Part shown: positions 35,071 through 43,802 of the stretch, piece after piece
Position numbering within the stretch: position 1 is the first letter of the stretch
How the letters are laid out: each line of letters opens with the position of its first letter
Source of the DNA: Neohoeflea coraliihabitans
Lineage (GTDB): Bacteria > Pseudomonadota > Alphaproteobacteria > Rhizobiales > Rhizobiaceae
Reading direction: 5' to 3'
DNA: 64,000 bases
Assembly (NCBI RefSeq): GCF_019334345.1
Contig: NZ_JAHWQX010000002.1
Span: forward strand, 372,001 to 436,000
Translations under genes and position numbers: made by a program
Notes under the pieces: model-generated
The model's database searches: none
What the model was told of the DNA's origin: nothing
Seen by the model: the letters and a program-made list of their open reading frames with translations, nothing else

Positions 35071-36138
35071 CTATTTGCCCGGAGGGGCGGAAGACTGCCG
35101 GCAGACCAGCTTCGGAACAATGATCTCTTCCACCGCCGGTCCTTCCTCACCCTCAAATCTGCGATCAACGAGCTCGACAGCCGCGCTGGCTATCTTGTCG
35201 AAGGGCTGCCGTATGGTCGTCAACGCCGGATAGGCCAAGGACGCCATGTTGATGTCATCGATGCCGACGATTGAAATATCTTGCGGAAGATTAAGTCCAG
35301 CCTCGCGAAATTCGGCGATGAGTCCGAGCGCGGTTATATCGTTCAACGCGACAATTGCCGTCGGTCGCCTTTCCAGTTTCAGGACTTCGGCGGCCGCTTT
35401 GCGACCGATGGCCTGCATCGATGTGTCGCCGAATGCGGCCGTTCCATCGGACAGATCGACAGTGATAACCGTATCGTCCGCCAACCCGTGCCGGCGGATC
35501 GCTTCGCGGAATCCTTCCAGGCGGGCCGAACGGCTGAGGGTTTGGTTGGGTGCGTTCACGTAAGCGATTTGGCGATGTCCGAGCGAGACGAGGTGATCCA
35601 CGGCCATGCGGGTTGCCGCCATGTTGTCGATCGTCACGACATCCACTCTTTCCGACTGAATCTCTGCAAGAGTGACATCAAGTGCGACCATCGCGACCCG
35701 CGTTCGCTGCAGAATTTTCACCAACTCGGGGTCGGAGAGGGCAGACGCCGTGATGAGACCGCGCACACCGAACGTTATGAGCTCCTCCGCAAACTCACGC
35801 TCGCGTTGCCGGTCGCGCAAAGTGTTGCACAACAAAACCCGATAGCCATGAGCCTGGGCAGCCTGCTCGACCTCCACTGCAAGCTCTCCGAAAAACGGGT
35901 TTGCCACTGTTGGGACCAAAAGCCCGATGATTGGAGAATGACCGATCTTCAATTGCCGGGCGGCGTTGTTGGGCCGGTACCGCAACTCGTCGATAACGGT
36001 CTGTATTCTCTGACGCGTTTTCAAGCCAAGGCGAGCATGATTGCCGTTCAGATAATTTGAAACGCTCGACGGGGAGACCCCCGCCTGCCTCGCCACATCA
36101 AGTATAGTCGCGCTGGTTTTTTTATCTTTCACGGCCAT
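35071..36138 (-). CDS. LacI-family transcriptional regulator
   Basis: A 355-residue repressor. The helix-turn-helix ATILDVARQAGVSPSSVSNY is followed by the hinge helix (RPNNAARQLKIG) and a periplasmic-binding-type effector domain (IIGLLVPTVANPFFGELAVE, VDVVTIDNMAATRMAVDHL, ISIVGIDDINMASLAYPALT). The ATG at 36138 overlaps the end of the SDR gene by a few bases' spacing, so both are co-transcribed. Three similar LacI-type sites lie before the ABC operon and upstream of the SDR gene, making this the likely controller of the sugar uptake module. Confidence 0.93.
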   Translation of the reverse strand: MAVKDKKTSATILDVARQAGVSPSSVSNYLNGNHARLGLKTRQRIQTVIDELRYRPNNAARQLKIGHSPIIGLLVPTVANPFFGELAVEVEQAAQAHGYRVLLCNTLRDRQREREFAEELITFGVRGLITASALSDPELVKILQRTRVAMVALDVTLAEIQSERVDVVTIDNMAATRMAVDHLVSLGHRQIAYVNAPNQTLSRSARLEGFREAIRRHGLADDTVITVDLSDGTAAFGDTSMQAIGRKAAAEVLKLERRPTAIVALNDITALGLIAEFREAGLNLPQDISIVGIDDINMASLAYPALTTIRQPFDKIASAAVELVDRRFEGEEGPAVEEIIVPKLVCRQSSAPPGK

Positions 36139-36151
36139 CACTGCTATCTGA

Positions 36152-36919
36152 CTAGTACAACCCTGCCCCGCCATTGACATGGATTGTCTCGCCCGTCACG
36201 AATCTTGCCGCATCAGAGGACAGAAAGACGACGACTTCCGCGACATCATCCGGCTGTCCCTCACGGCCCAACGGGGTCTTCTCTACGGTGGCCTGCCGCC
36301 CTTGGGAAGTGGAAAATACATCATGAAAACGGGTGGCGATCAGTCCCGGGGCAACACCGTTGACCCGGATGCCCAACTGCCCGACGTCTTTCGCCAATGC
36401 TCTTGTGTAGGTCACGATTGCCCCCTTGCTGGCGGCGTAGTGGGCAGCCCCGTGGCCGCCGCCGTCAAAAGCCGCCTGCGAAGCAACGGTCACGATAGCG
36501 CCTGACCGATTCTTCTCCATCACCTTCAATGCCGCCTGACAACAAAGGTGTGTAGAAGTGAGATTGAGGGCGAGCGCTTTCTCCCACAGCGACAGCGGCG
36601 TATCGACCACCCTGCTGCGCTGCAGAAGGCCTCCGGCGTTGGTGACCAGTATATCGAGCGACCCGAAACGCCCATCGACCTCGGCGACTGTATCTGCAAC
36701 GACCTGCGGGTCACTGAGATCCGCCTGCATAGGATGGATGGAGCCGCCGGAGGACGCAATTTCATCACGAAGAGCCTCCGCCTCGGCTTCGCTTGAATTG
36801 TAGGTAAGGGCAACTTTTGCACCGGCACTTGCAAAGCGTCGCGTGATGGCTGCGCCGATGCCCGAAGCTCCGCCCGTGACCAAAACGACTTTGTTTTCCA
36901 AATTCACAGTATTCTCCAT
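36152..36919 (-). CDS. Short-chain dehydrogenase/reductase
   Basis: A 255-residue classical SDR: GGASGIGAAI cofactor turn, DILVTNAGG, catalytic Ser/Tyr/Lys in VTVASQAAF and YAASKGA, PG motif in VAPGLIATRF and the C-terminal GETIHVNGGAGLY. Many such enzymes act as gluconate 5-dehydrogenase or sugar dehydrogenases. Gene order SDR-lacI and the shared operators connect it with the gluconokinase-containing importer operon, which would fit a sugar-acid dehydrogenase. Confidence 0.9.
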   Translation of the reverse strand: MENTVNLENKVVLVTGGASGIGAAITRRFASAGAKVALTYNSSEAEAEALRDEIASSGGSIHPMQADLSDPQVVADTVAEVDGRFGSLDILVTNAGGLLQRSRVVDTPLSLWEKALALNLTSTHLCCQAALKVMEKNRSGAIVTVASQAAFDGGGHGAAHYAASKGAIVTYTRALAKDVGQLGIRVNGVAPGLIATRFHDVFSTSQGRQATVEKTPLGREGQPDDVAEVVVFLSSDAARFVTGETIHVNGGAGLY

Positions 36920-37441
36920 GACTGTTTTACGTGATTATTTGCGTGCTTTTTCAATATCCGAAGAAAACATAAAGTCATCTGCACCTTAGGCCGCGGGTTT
37001 CGCAATCCGCCGGCCGACAGATAGATCGCGTTCGACTCCTTCTCATCTCGTCGCGTTCTTCGCATTCCTCTCGGCTCCGAAAACACTCAGGGCAAGGGTG
37101 ATGCCATCCCTGAACTTTTGCCGAGGAAGCCCCTTGTGCTGCAGACAGCGAGACGTCACCAGACCGGTTTGCATCCAACTGTGCCATCGAGCAGATCCGC
37201 TCAAATTTTGCCTTTTCGGTGCCGAGAATAGGTATTTGATAAATCGTTGCACCTTTCGCCGAACGATGTCAAGGTGCCTGCGTGCCAGCAACGCGCGGTC
37301 CGTACGCATGCAGAATTTATAGTTTAATTTTTTTTTGAAGAATTTTCAATGGCTTATGAGTGTCGATAGTTATTCGAACCGACAATCATACACGCTTCGC
37401 CAGCCCCAATCCTTCGTCGGCCTGTCACAGCGCGCAGTCTG
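36920..37441. other. Non-coding gap holding a LacI-like site
   Basis: About 520 bases before the SDR-lacI unit without a credible gene. Apart from the LacI-like site at 37239-37254 and a T-run at 37321-37337, nothing is recognisable. The distance from the site to the SDR start (about 320 bases) implies a long leader or a missing gene. Confidence 0.45.
37239..37254. promoter_or_regulatory. Candidate LacI operator C
   Basis: GATAAATCGTTGCACC differs from operator B at three or four positions and keeps the AAATCGTT core. It lies upstream of the SDR-lacI unit and would allow autoregulation. Confidence 0.5.
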
Positions 37442-37497
37442 GTGGCTGCGCCTCCTATCCAGATCCAGAGCACCGGCTCCTGTCATTGTCATGACGA

Positions 37498-37770
37498 GTG
37501 CCGATATGCGGTGAGAACGCTTGAATTGAGCTTCGGTACGTCGGCGGAGCGCCCGCGATGCCAGGACGGCAAGGCGCGCCGCGCGGTGAAGACGCAGCAA
37601 TGGTGCTGGAGGATCTGCGGTTCCCGCCCGGCAATGGCCTTGAAGCGTTGTCCGGCGATCGTTCGGGACAGCATTCGGTGCGCATCAACCGGCAATGGCG
37701 CATTTGTTTTGTTTGGACCGATCAGGGGCCGGCGGACGTTGAGATCGTGGATTGTCACGGTGGTACGACC
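37498..37770 (+). pseudogene. higB: HigB-like toxin, probably frameshifted
   Basis: The C-terminal half is clearly HigB/RelE-like: VLEDLRFPPGNGLEAL, HSVRINRQWRICFVW and DVEIVDCH, the ribosome-dependent mRNA interferase fold with the catalytic-region Arg and the closing His. The N-terminal part that should precede it (KARRAVKT in another frame) can only be joined by a frame change near 37600. From an ATG at 37558 the frame runs through into higA without a stop. Such a product would lack the first strands. I read it as a damaged toxin gene; sequencing error is an alternative. Confidence 0.6.
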
Positions 37771-38061
37771 ATGAGCATTATCAGCAATCCAGTTCATCCT
37801 GGGGAAGTGCTGCGGGAGCTGTTTTTGGAGTCTCTCGACATCAGCGCCGGTGCATTGGCGCGGCGCCTGAACGTACCGCGCACACGCATTGAGCGCCTGG
37901 TGAAGGGAGAGACGGCATTGACGGCTGACACCGCCCTGCGGCTGTCAGCCTTCTTCGGCAATACACCGGAATTTTGGCTCAACCTGCAGCGTGCCCGCGA
38001 TATTGCCGACGCACGCCCAAGGGTGGACGTCTCCGCGATCAAGCCGATGGAAGCCGCTTGA
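37771..38061 (+). CDS. higA: HigA-type antitoxin
   Basis: A 96-residue antitoxin with NPVHPGEVLRELFLESLDIS and the helix-turn-helix AGALARRLNVPRTRIERLVK, then LTADTALRLSAFFGNTPEFW, all typical of HigA (VapI-like) proteins, which bind the toxin and their own promoter. The ATG at 37771 is the family start, though the frame is open upstream into the higB remnant. Order toxin then antitoxin is usual for hig systems. With a damaged toxin, the antitoxin may be an orphan. Confidence 0.88.
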   Translation: MSIISNPVHPGEVLRELFLESLDISAGALARRLNVPRTRIERLVKGETALTADTALRLSAFFGNTPEFWLNLQRARDIADARPRVDVSAIKPMEAA

Positions 38062-38175
38062 ACGACGGCAAAGGCACGTCGACGAACGGCAGGGGCGAGG
38101 GCGAGGAGAAATTGGCTTCGGTCTTCGACCATGTGGATGCGAGGGCAAGCGCCGGCTTGCCTCAGTCGGCGTTGA

Positions 38176-38913
38176 TCAGCCCCACGTCTTGGATTTGCCG
38201 TAGCGACCTATCAGACGCCGGTATTCTTCTTCCGGCTTGCCGTAGACATCGGCGGCAAAAGCTTCAAGCATGTCCCGGTCGCGGATGATGATGGTGCCGC
38301 GCAGGTTCTTGATGAACAGATTGCCTTCAAGCACGTGAAGCGCGGTCGTTACACTCGGTCTGCGCACCGCCAGCATCAAGGACAAGAACTCGTGCGTGAT
38401 GGCGATTTCATCCCCTTCCACACGGTCGTGGCACATCAAGAGCCATCGCGCCAAGCGCTCGTCAATGTGGTGAACGGCGTTCGAAAGTGCGGTGAAGGCC
38501 GTTTGCGTGGTGAGGGTCTGCACATAGCGGCGGAGCAGTTTCTCAAAGCGCGGGAGAGCAGCCAGTTGTTGACCGAACACGGAGGCCTCGATCCTGTAGC
38601 CGTGACCGGGCAACTGCATGAAGATGTCGAAGCCGTTGTTCTCAGATTCCAGCAGGAGTGTAACGGGGGCGAACCCGTCAAAGCCGAACAGCCCCGCTTC
38701 TACGCGCTGTCCTTCGGGAGACTCCGCCACGATCGATCCGATACCGCTGTCCAGGAAATAAGCATAATCGATTGTTGTACCGGCGCGCGCCAGTTCAAAC
38801 CTCTGCGGAAGTTCGACCGGCTGCAGGTGCGGTGAAAGCTGGTGAAAGTCATCTACATCAAGCAACGCCAACAGACGGTTGCGCACAAGGGATTGCTCGA
38901 TATGAGACATCAC
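38176..38913 (-). CDS. Crp/Fnr-family transcriptional regulator
   Basis: A 245-residue regulator with an N-terminal cyclic-nucleotide-binding-like barrel (LPQRFELARAGTTIDYAYFL, GLFGFDGFAPVTLLL), a dimer helix (HHIDERLARWLLMCHDRV) and a C-terminal winged helix (ITHEFLSLMLAVRRPSVTTA). No FNR-type Cys cluster is seen, so it is not an iron-sulphur oxygen sensor. Similar proteins are numerous in Rhizobiales and mostly uncharacterised. It stands alone between the hig remnant and a small unknown gene; no target is evident. Confidence 0.9.
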   Translation of the reverse strand: MMSHIEQSLVRNRLLALLDVDDFHQLSPHLQPVELPQRFELARAGTTIDYAYFLDSGIGSIVAESPEGQRVEAGLFGFDGFAPVTLLLESENNGFDIFMQLPGHGYRIEASVFGQQLAALPRFEKLLRRYVQTLTTQTAFTALSNAVHHIDERLARWLLMCHDRVEGDEIAITHEFLSLMLAVRRPSVTTALHVLEGNLFIKNLRGTIIIRDRDMLEAFAADVYGKPEEEYRRLIGRYGKSKTWG

Positions 38914-39157
38914 TCTCTCCCGTGACAGGGCAAGAGCAATTATGTCCCTCAGCCGTTCGCGCCCCGTAAGTCAGCAAACGATGGTCGAATCTGCGTCTTT
39001 ATAAGCAAGTACGCAAGTGTTTCGACCGTTGGGTACGGTATCAGACCCAGCAGTGATCACGGGTCAATGGAGCTTAAACTCGCTGCACAATGCAGGTATG
39101 ATGTGTGAACGGGCGAAAATCAGAATTGATGGTGGCCGGAACGAAGGGAGGTCAGAC

Positions 39158-39427
39158 ATGCCGTGGAACGGTCTTATTGTTTATCCTGCCTCTCAAGCTG
39201 CCCTGGAAGCTCTGATCAGCCATTTTGCCCTGTGCGATCCCAGGGATTCAGTCGTTTCAGTGAAACGCGCCGTGGCAGCCATTCGCGAAGCTGTGCCGCA
39301 GTCGAAATTTTCAGATGAATATCTTGTCAATGTTGTCTTGGAACAGGCGGTCCTGCACGGGCTCAATGTCGATCTGGATACCGGCAAATCGAACTTCCTG
39401 GGGACCAGATCACTGGATTCACATTAG
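39158..39427 (+). CDS. Small conserved-looking protein of unknown function
   Basis: An 89-residue acidic-to-neutral protein. I recognise no family. The start at 39158 has a strong ribosome site (GGGAGG, spacing seven), which supports translation; the frame extends further upstream without such a signal. Predicted mostly helical, with no membrane segment or signal peptide. Divergent from the Crp/Fnr gene, so it may be controlled by it. An ordinary stand-alone hypothetical gene. Confidence 0.6.
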   Translation: MPWNGLIVYPASQAALEALISHFALCDPRDSVVSVKRAVAAIREAVPQSKFSDEYLVNVVLEQAVLHGLNVDLDTGKSNFLGTRSLDSH

Positions 39428-39514
39428 CGGTTTGGGACTGTGACCCACTAGGGGGCCGTAGCACTTGAGCTTCGCCGTCCTGCGGCACCGACGCGGCCCA
39501 AGTGCAAGGGCCAC

Positions 39515-40702
39515 TCAGATCGCTTCGGCCTGGCGCAGATTTTCGACCGCCTGGTCATCGAGCTGCAGCCAGTCGCGCAGGACTTCGGCCGTGTGCTGGC
39601 CGACCACCGGCGGCGCGTGACGCAACTCTCCCGGCGTGTCGCTAAGGCGGACCGGAATGCCTGCCATGGTCAGCTTGCCGTAGGCCGGATTGTCCACCTC
39701 CATCAGCTGCCCGCGGGAGCGCAACTGCTCATTCTCGAAGATTTCGCTCATGCTGGCGACACGGGCGCAGGGCACCCCGGCCTCGTCCATGGTCGCAAGG
39801 ACCGCGTCGGAGTCGCGCGCCACGGTCCATCCCGAGACGATCGCCTCCACCTCGGAGATGCGCTCCATGCGGGCGGCGTTGGTGGAAAATTTCGGGTCTT
39901 CGAGCAGATGCGCCAGCCCGGTCGCCGCCGCAAAGCGCGGAAACAGGCTGTCGCTGCCGGCATTGATATGCACCCACCGGCCATCCTTGCATTCGAAATT
40001 CGCGGCCGGAGTGGAGTAGCGGTCGCGGCTGCCGCCGCGCGTCATCTCCCGTCCCATCAATGCGAATTCCGGGATCGCCGTCATGAGCAGCGAGATCGTG
40101 CAGTCGAGCATCGCCAGATCGACCAGTTGCCCCCTGCCCGTGGAATGGCGCGCCTCGACGGCAGACAAAATCCCGATGCAGGCGTAAAGGGAGGTCACAT
40201 AGTCGGCGATGAAGGTGCCCGCCGGCATGGGGGCGCGCCCCGCCTCGCCGGTTATTTCCATCAGTCCGCCGGCGGCCTGGGCGATGGCATCAAAGCATGG
40301 CTTGCTTCCCCATGGTCCGGTTTGACCGTAGCCGGAAATCCGCACGAGGATCAGCCGCTCGTTCAGCGCTTTCAATGTCTCCCAGTCACACCCCATCTTC
40401 TCGAGGGTTCCTGGGCGGAAATTCTCGATCACCACATCGGCCTCGGCAATGAGCTGGCGCAACAGCTTCTGTCCCTCGGGGTTGCGGAAGTTGAGCGTCA
40501 TGGCCCGCTTATTGCGGTTGAAGACAAGCGGGTAAATGGCGTGATCGCCGATCTTCGGCGGCAGCAGCCGGGTTTCCTCGCCGCGACCGGGGCTTTCGAC
40601 CTTGATGACGTCGGCGCCCTGATCACCAAGGATCATGCCGCAGTTCGGACCGGCGATGTAGCGCGAGAGATCGAGGACCTTCAAATTCTTCAATGCTTGC
40701 AT
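39515..40702 (-). CDS. CaiB/BaiF-type CoA transferase (class III)
   Basis: A 395-residue family-III CoA transferase. Features: LKVLDLSRYIAGPNCGMILG, GADVIKVESPGRGEETR, FRPGTLEKMG, GYGQTGPWGSKPCFDAIAQA and LVDLAMLDCTISLL, where the Asp is the likely catalytic nucleophile. These enzymes move CoA between acids (formyl-CoA:oxalate, crotonobetaine, carnitine). It is the last gene of the minus-strand unit that begins with the TPP enzyme or DctP, and a MaoC-like protein is encoded in the same unit, so a CoA-bound acid intermediate is likely. Confidence 0.92.
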   Translation of the reverse strand: MQALKNLKVLDLSRYIAGPNCGMILGDQGADVIKVESPGRGEETRLLPPKIGDHAIYPLVFNRNKRAMTLNFRNPEGQKLLRQLIAEADVVIENFRPGTLEKMGCDWETLKALNERLILVRISGYGQTGPWGSKPCFDAIAQAAGGLMEITGEAGRAPMPAGTFIADYVTSLYACIGILSAVEARHSTGRGQLVDLAMLDCTISLLMTAIPEFALMGREMTRGGSRDRYSTPAANFECKDGRWVHINAGSDSLFPRFAAATGLAHLLEDPKFSTNAARMERISEVEAIVSGWTVARDSDAVLATMDEAGVPCARVASMSEIFENEQLRSRGQLMEVDNPAYGKLTMAGIPVRLSDTPGELRHAPPVVGQHTAEVLRDWLQLDDQAVENLRQAEAI

Positions 40703-40746
40703 GGGACGACTTTCAAATCTTTCAGAACTGCGTGCGGGTCGGCGGA

Positions 40747-42057
40747 TTACCTGTTGAACACGAGGTTGGGAACGAAGGTGACCGCCTCCGGGACGAACAT
40801 CAGGAAAATGCAGACGAGGAGCTGCGCGCCCACAAACCACGCGACTGTCCCGACAACGCGGGTCAGCGGGATGTTGGCGATGCTGCACCCGATCAGCAGC
40901 AGGGTGCCGACGGGCGGCGTGCAGGCGCCAAGGAGCGAGACCATGACGATAATGACCCCGAAGTGAATAGGATCGAAACCAAGCGTCAGGCCGATGGCCG
41001 AAAGCGGTGCGGCGAACATGATCAGCATGGCTGTCACGTCGAGAACAAAGCCCAGGACGAAAAGCATCAGCAGGATCAGCGTCAGGTAGACGTAGCGGTT
41101 CTCGCTCACCATGCCGATATTTCCAAGCAGCCAGTTCTGGAAATCGTTGCGCGTGAGAATGTCGGAAAACAGGGTCGAGAAGGCAATGATCGCCATGACG
41201 ACGGCGGTCAGAAGGGCGGTGCGATACGACGCCTCGTAAATCCTGCGCCAGCTCAGGGTGCGGTAGAAGAACAGTCCCGCGATCAATGCGCAGGCGACGG
41301 CGAGAACGCCGGCCTCGGTCGGAGTCGCAAATCCGCCGACGATGCCGCCGACGATGATCAGCGGGATGATCAGCGCGATCGAGGCGGAACGGAAGGCACG
41401 CAGCAGCTCTTTCCAGTAGGGGCCTTCGGATGCGCCGGCGACGTCCGAGATACGAAAGTCATAGCCGCGCAGCCGCCCGACCACATAGGCCACGATCATC
41501 AGGGTCGCCCCGAAGAGAAAGCCGGGGACAATTCCGCCAAGAAAGAGCTGACCCACCGAGAGGCTGGTGAGCGAGCCGTACAGGACCATGAGAATGGAGG
41601 GCGGGATCAGGGCCCCGATCGTTCCCGATGTCGCCGTGACCGCGACCGCGTAATCCGAATCATAGCCCTCCTTCTTCATCGACGGGATCAGCAATGAGCC
41701 CATCGCGGCGCTATCAGCCGTGATCGAGCCGGACACACCGGCGAAGATCATGCTCGAGAGGATGTTCACATAGGCCAGTCCGACGCGGAAGAAGCGCCCG
41801 ACAAGGACATTCGCGAAATGGACGATGCGCGCAGTCAGCCCGCTTTCCGTACAGAGTTCACCGGCGAAGATGAAGAACGGGATTGCGAGCAAGGTGAAGG
41901 AGTCGATGCCGGCGAAAAATTTCGAGGTCACGATGTAGGCGAGCAATGTCGGATCAAGTGCGATGATCAGGAGCGACGCCACACCGACGGCGAACGCGAT
42001 CGGCATGCCGAGCGCAAGAAGCGCAAAGAAACTGATGAACAGGATGGTAATCGTCAT
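40747..42057 (-). CDS. dctM: TRAP transporter large permease, DctM type (second system)
   Basis: A 436-residue permease with about 12 helices. Signatures: TLLAIPFFIFAGELCTESGL, NILSSMIFAGVSGSITADSAAMG, IGALIPPSILMVLYGS and LLGACTPPVGTLLLIG. It overlaps the small permease gene by four bases. It has the same architecture as the other DctM in this window but a clearly different sequence, so not a recent duplication. A carboxylate that is then activated by the adjacent CoA transferase would fit. Confidence 0.93.
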   Translation of the reverse strand: MTITILFISFFALLALGMPIAFAVGVASLLIIALDPTLLAYIVTSKFFAGIDSFTLLAIPFFIFAGELCTESGLTARIVHFANVLVGRFFRVGLAYVNILSSMIFAGVSGSITADSAAMGSLLIPSMKKEGYDSDYAVAVTATSGTIGALIPPSILMVLYGSLTSLSVGQLFLGGIVPGFLFGATLMIVAYVVGRLRGYDFRISDVAGASEGPYWKELLRAFRSASIALIIPLIIVGGIVGGFATPTEAGVLAVACALIAGLFFYRTLSWRRIYEASYRTALLTAVVMAIIAFSTLFSDILTRNDFQNWLLGNIGMVSENRYVYLTLILLMLFVLGFVLDVTAMLIMFAAPLSAIGLTLGFDPIHFGVIIVMVSLLGACTPPVGTLLLIGCSIANIPLTRVVGTVAWFVGAQLLVCIFLMFVPEAVTFVPNLVFNR

Positions 42058-42542
42058 AGCGAGACGTCCTCGGCTGCCGGGCGGATTTCCTTGCCGAGCA
42101 GGGCCCTGACCAGAAAGATGGAGGATTGGAGAAACACGAGCGCACCGCAGATCGGGATCCCGGCATAGATGTAGGACATGGGGATCTCCATTGCGGCGGA
42201 GAGCTGGTCAAAGTTCCAGGTGATCATCTGGATGCCGAAATGGATGAGAACGGCGGCGAGGATCAGCACCCCGACATGGCTGATGATCGTCGCGATCCGC
42301 TGCAGCGGCGCCGGCAGTGCCTCAATGACGATTGTCAGGCTGAAATGCGCCCCGGTGTGGAGCGCCACTCCGATGCCAAGACAGGTGATCCAGAAATTGA
42401 GATAGCGCGTGGCCTCACCCGACCAGTAGATGCTGGGCAACACCGGAAACAGCCGGGCCATCGTCGCGACGAAAGTGATCAGCGCCATGGCCAGGAAAAG
42501 AAAGACGATTATCGGTTTGAGCACTCTGACGAGATAGGACAT
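42054..42542 (-). CDS. dctQ: TRAP transporter small permease, DctQ type (second system)
   Basis: A 162-residue four-helix protein (VFLFLAMALITFVATMARLF, the WSGEATRYLNFWITCLGIGV motif, ISHVGVLILAAVLIHFGI and a final helix). It bridges the DctP receptor and the DctM channel. GGAGGAGA precedes the start. It is separated from dctP by a region with a strong hairpin. Confidence 0.9.
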   Translation of the reverse strand: MSYLVRVLKPIIVFLFLAMALITFVATMARLFPVLPSIYWSGEATRYLNFWITCLGIGVALHTGAHFSLTIVIEALPAPLQRIATIISHVGVLILAAVLIHFGIQMITWNFDQLSAAMEIPMSYIYAGIPICGALVFLQSSIFLVRALLGKEIRPAAEDVSL

Positions 42543-42560
42543 GGGTCTCTCCTCCTACGG

Positions 42561-42601
42561 CTGAAGGACGGCGGCCCGCAAGGTCGCCGCCCTTCGTTCA
42601 G
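42561..42601 (-). terminator. Intercistronic hairpin between dctP and dctQ (second TRAP system)
   Basis: Arms CTGAAGGACGGCGGC and GCCGCCCTTCGTTCAG pair with one small irregularity around a loop. A second GC-rich fold (GGCCCCGCCGGGGC) lies beside it at about 42642. No T-run. Position and type match the hairpin of the first TRAP system. Confidence 0.6.
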
Positions 42602-42676
42602 ACTGCCGCCAGGTTTGGCTGCAGGCCTCGGGCTGCCGACAGGGCCCCGCCGGGGCGCCTGCCGGACCGTCTGGCT

Positions 42677-43696
42677 CTACTCTTCTGCAAGGACTTCACG
42701 AATCTTGGCGAGCAGATTGACGGCATCGTCGCCGATGCTCTTGGCATATTCCTCGGAGAAAGGCTTGAGGACGTCGCGGAATTTTTCGGCTTCGCCCGGC
42801 GCCAGTTCGACGACGGTCAGACCCTCATCCTTCATCTTGGCCATGACCTCGTCATTCGACTTCAAGACATCCTCCAGCATGATGTCGGTCGAGCGCTTGC
42901 CGGCATCGCGAAACACCTGCTGATACTCTTCCGGCAACGCATTGAAATAATCGAGATTGATGGCCAGGTAGCACGGATTGACGATGTGCTCTGTCTGCAC
43001 ATAGTAGGGTGCAACCTCGAAGAACTTGTTGTTGTAGGTCGTGCTCGGCCCGGATTCCATGCCGTCGGCGACACCCGTCTGCAGCGATGTGTAGGCTTCG
43101 GTGAAGGCAGTGGGCGTCGGGATCGCGCCGAGTGCCTTTGCCATGCCGACGTAGAGCGGCGCTTCCGGGATGCGCAGCTTGTAGTTTTCCATCTCGGCCA
43201 GTGTGTCAAAGGATTCCACCGAGTTGATGCTGCGCGGTCCCTCATAGCCGAAACCGAGGATTTCAAAGCCGCGCTTGTTGGCGAGATCGTTGATGTCGTC
43301 GATCAACGCCCAGGTCACGTCATTGATGCGCCGGGTTTCGGGGTAGAGGAACGGCAGTTCCAGCGTGTAGAACTCAGGAACGAAGCGTCCGAGGCCGCCG
43401 CCGCCGCTCATCACCATCTCAAGCGAACCGCGGCGCACGCCTTCAGAGGCCTCGCGCTCATTGCCGAGCTGATTGTTGCAGTAGACTTCAACCTTGACGT
43501 TGCCGTCAGTGCCTTCCTCGACGAACTTGGCAAAGTTGTTTGTCTGAATGCACATCGGATGGTTTTCGGGATACAGGTTCGACAGGCGAATATTGTAGGT
43601 GTCTGCCATGGCCTGAGGGGCCATCGTGCCCATCGCCAGCGCGAAAATGCTGGCAGCGAAAGCCTTGCGGCCCTTGTGACGAAGTTCGATATTCAT
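42677..43696 (-). CDS. dctP: TRAP solute-binding protein, DctP type (second system)
   Basis: A 339-residue periplasmic receptor. Signal peptide KAFAASIFALAMGTMAPQAM, cleavage near AMA-DT. DctP features: IRLSNLYPENHPMCIQTNNF, EVYCNNQLGNEREASEGVR, YKLRIPEAPLYVGMAKALG (carboxylate-binding Arg) and TEAYTSLQTGVADGMESGP. First gene of the TRAP triplet; the MaoC-like gene stands 106 bases upstream. Confidence 0.93.
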   Translation of the reverse strand: MNIELRHKGRKAFAASIFALAMGTMAPQAMADTYNIRLSNLYPENHPMCIQTNNFAKFVEEGTDGNVKVEVYCNNQLGNEREASEGVRRGSLEMVMSGGGGLGRFVPEFYTLELPFLYPETRRINDVTWALIDDINDLANKRGFEILGFGYEGPRSINSVESFDTLAEMENYKLRIPEAPLYVGMAKALGAIPTPTAFTEAYTSLQTGVADGMESGPSTTYNNKFFEVAPYYVQTEHIVNPCYLAINLDYFNALPEEYQQVFRDAGKRSTDIMLEDVLKSNDEVMAKMKDEGLTVVELAPGEAEKFRDVLKPFSEEYAKSIGDDAVNLLAKIREVLAEE

Positions 43697-43802
43697 TTTC
43701 TCTTCTCCTCCTTTGAAATTCGGGACTTGTCCCAGTGATTGCCGCCGCCGGAGCGGCAGCGGCAGCGTTTGCGCCCGCGCCCACAGGCTGCGGGGCCATT
43801 TC

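Noticed and set aside
39593-40966. A 457-residue open frame on the plus strand
   Set aside because: It is the complement of the CoA transferase gene, whose motifs are convincing; composition is that of an antisense frame.
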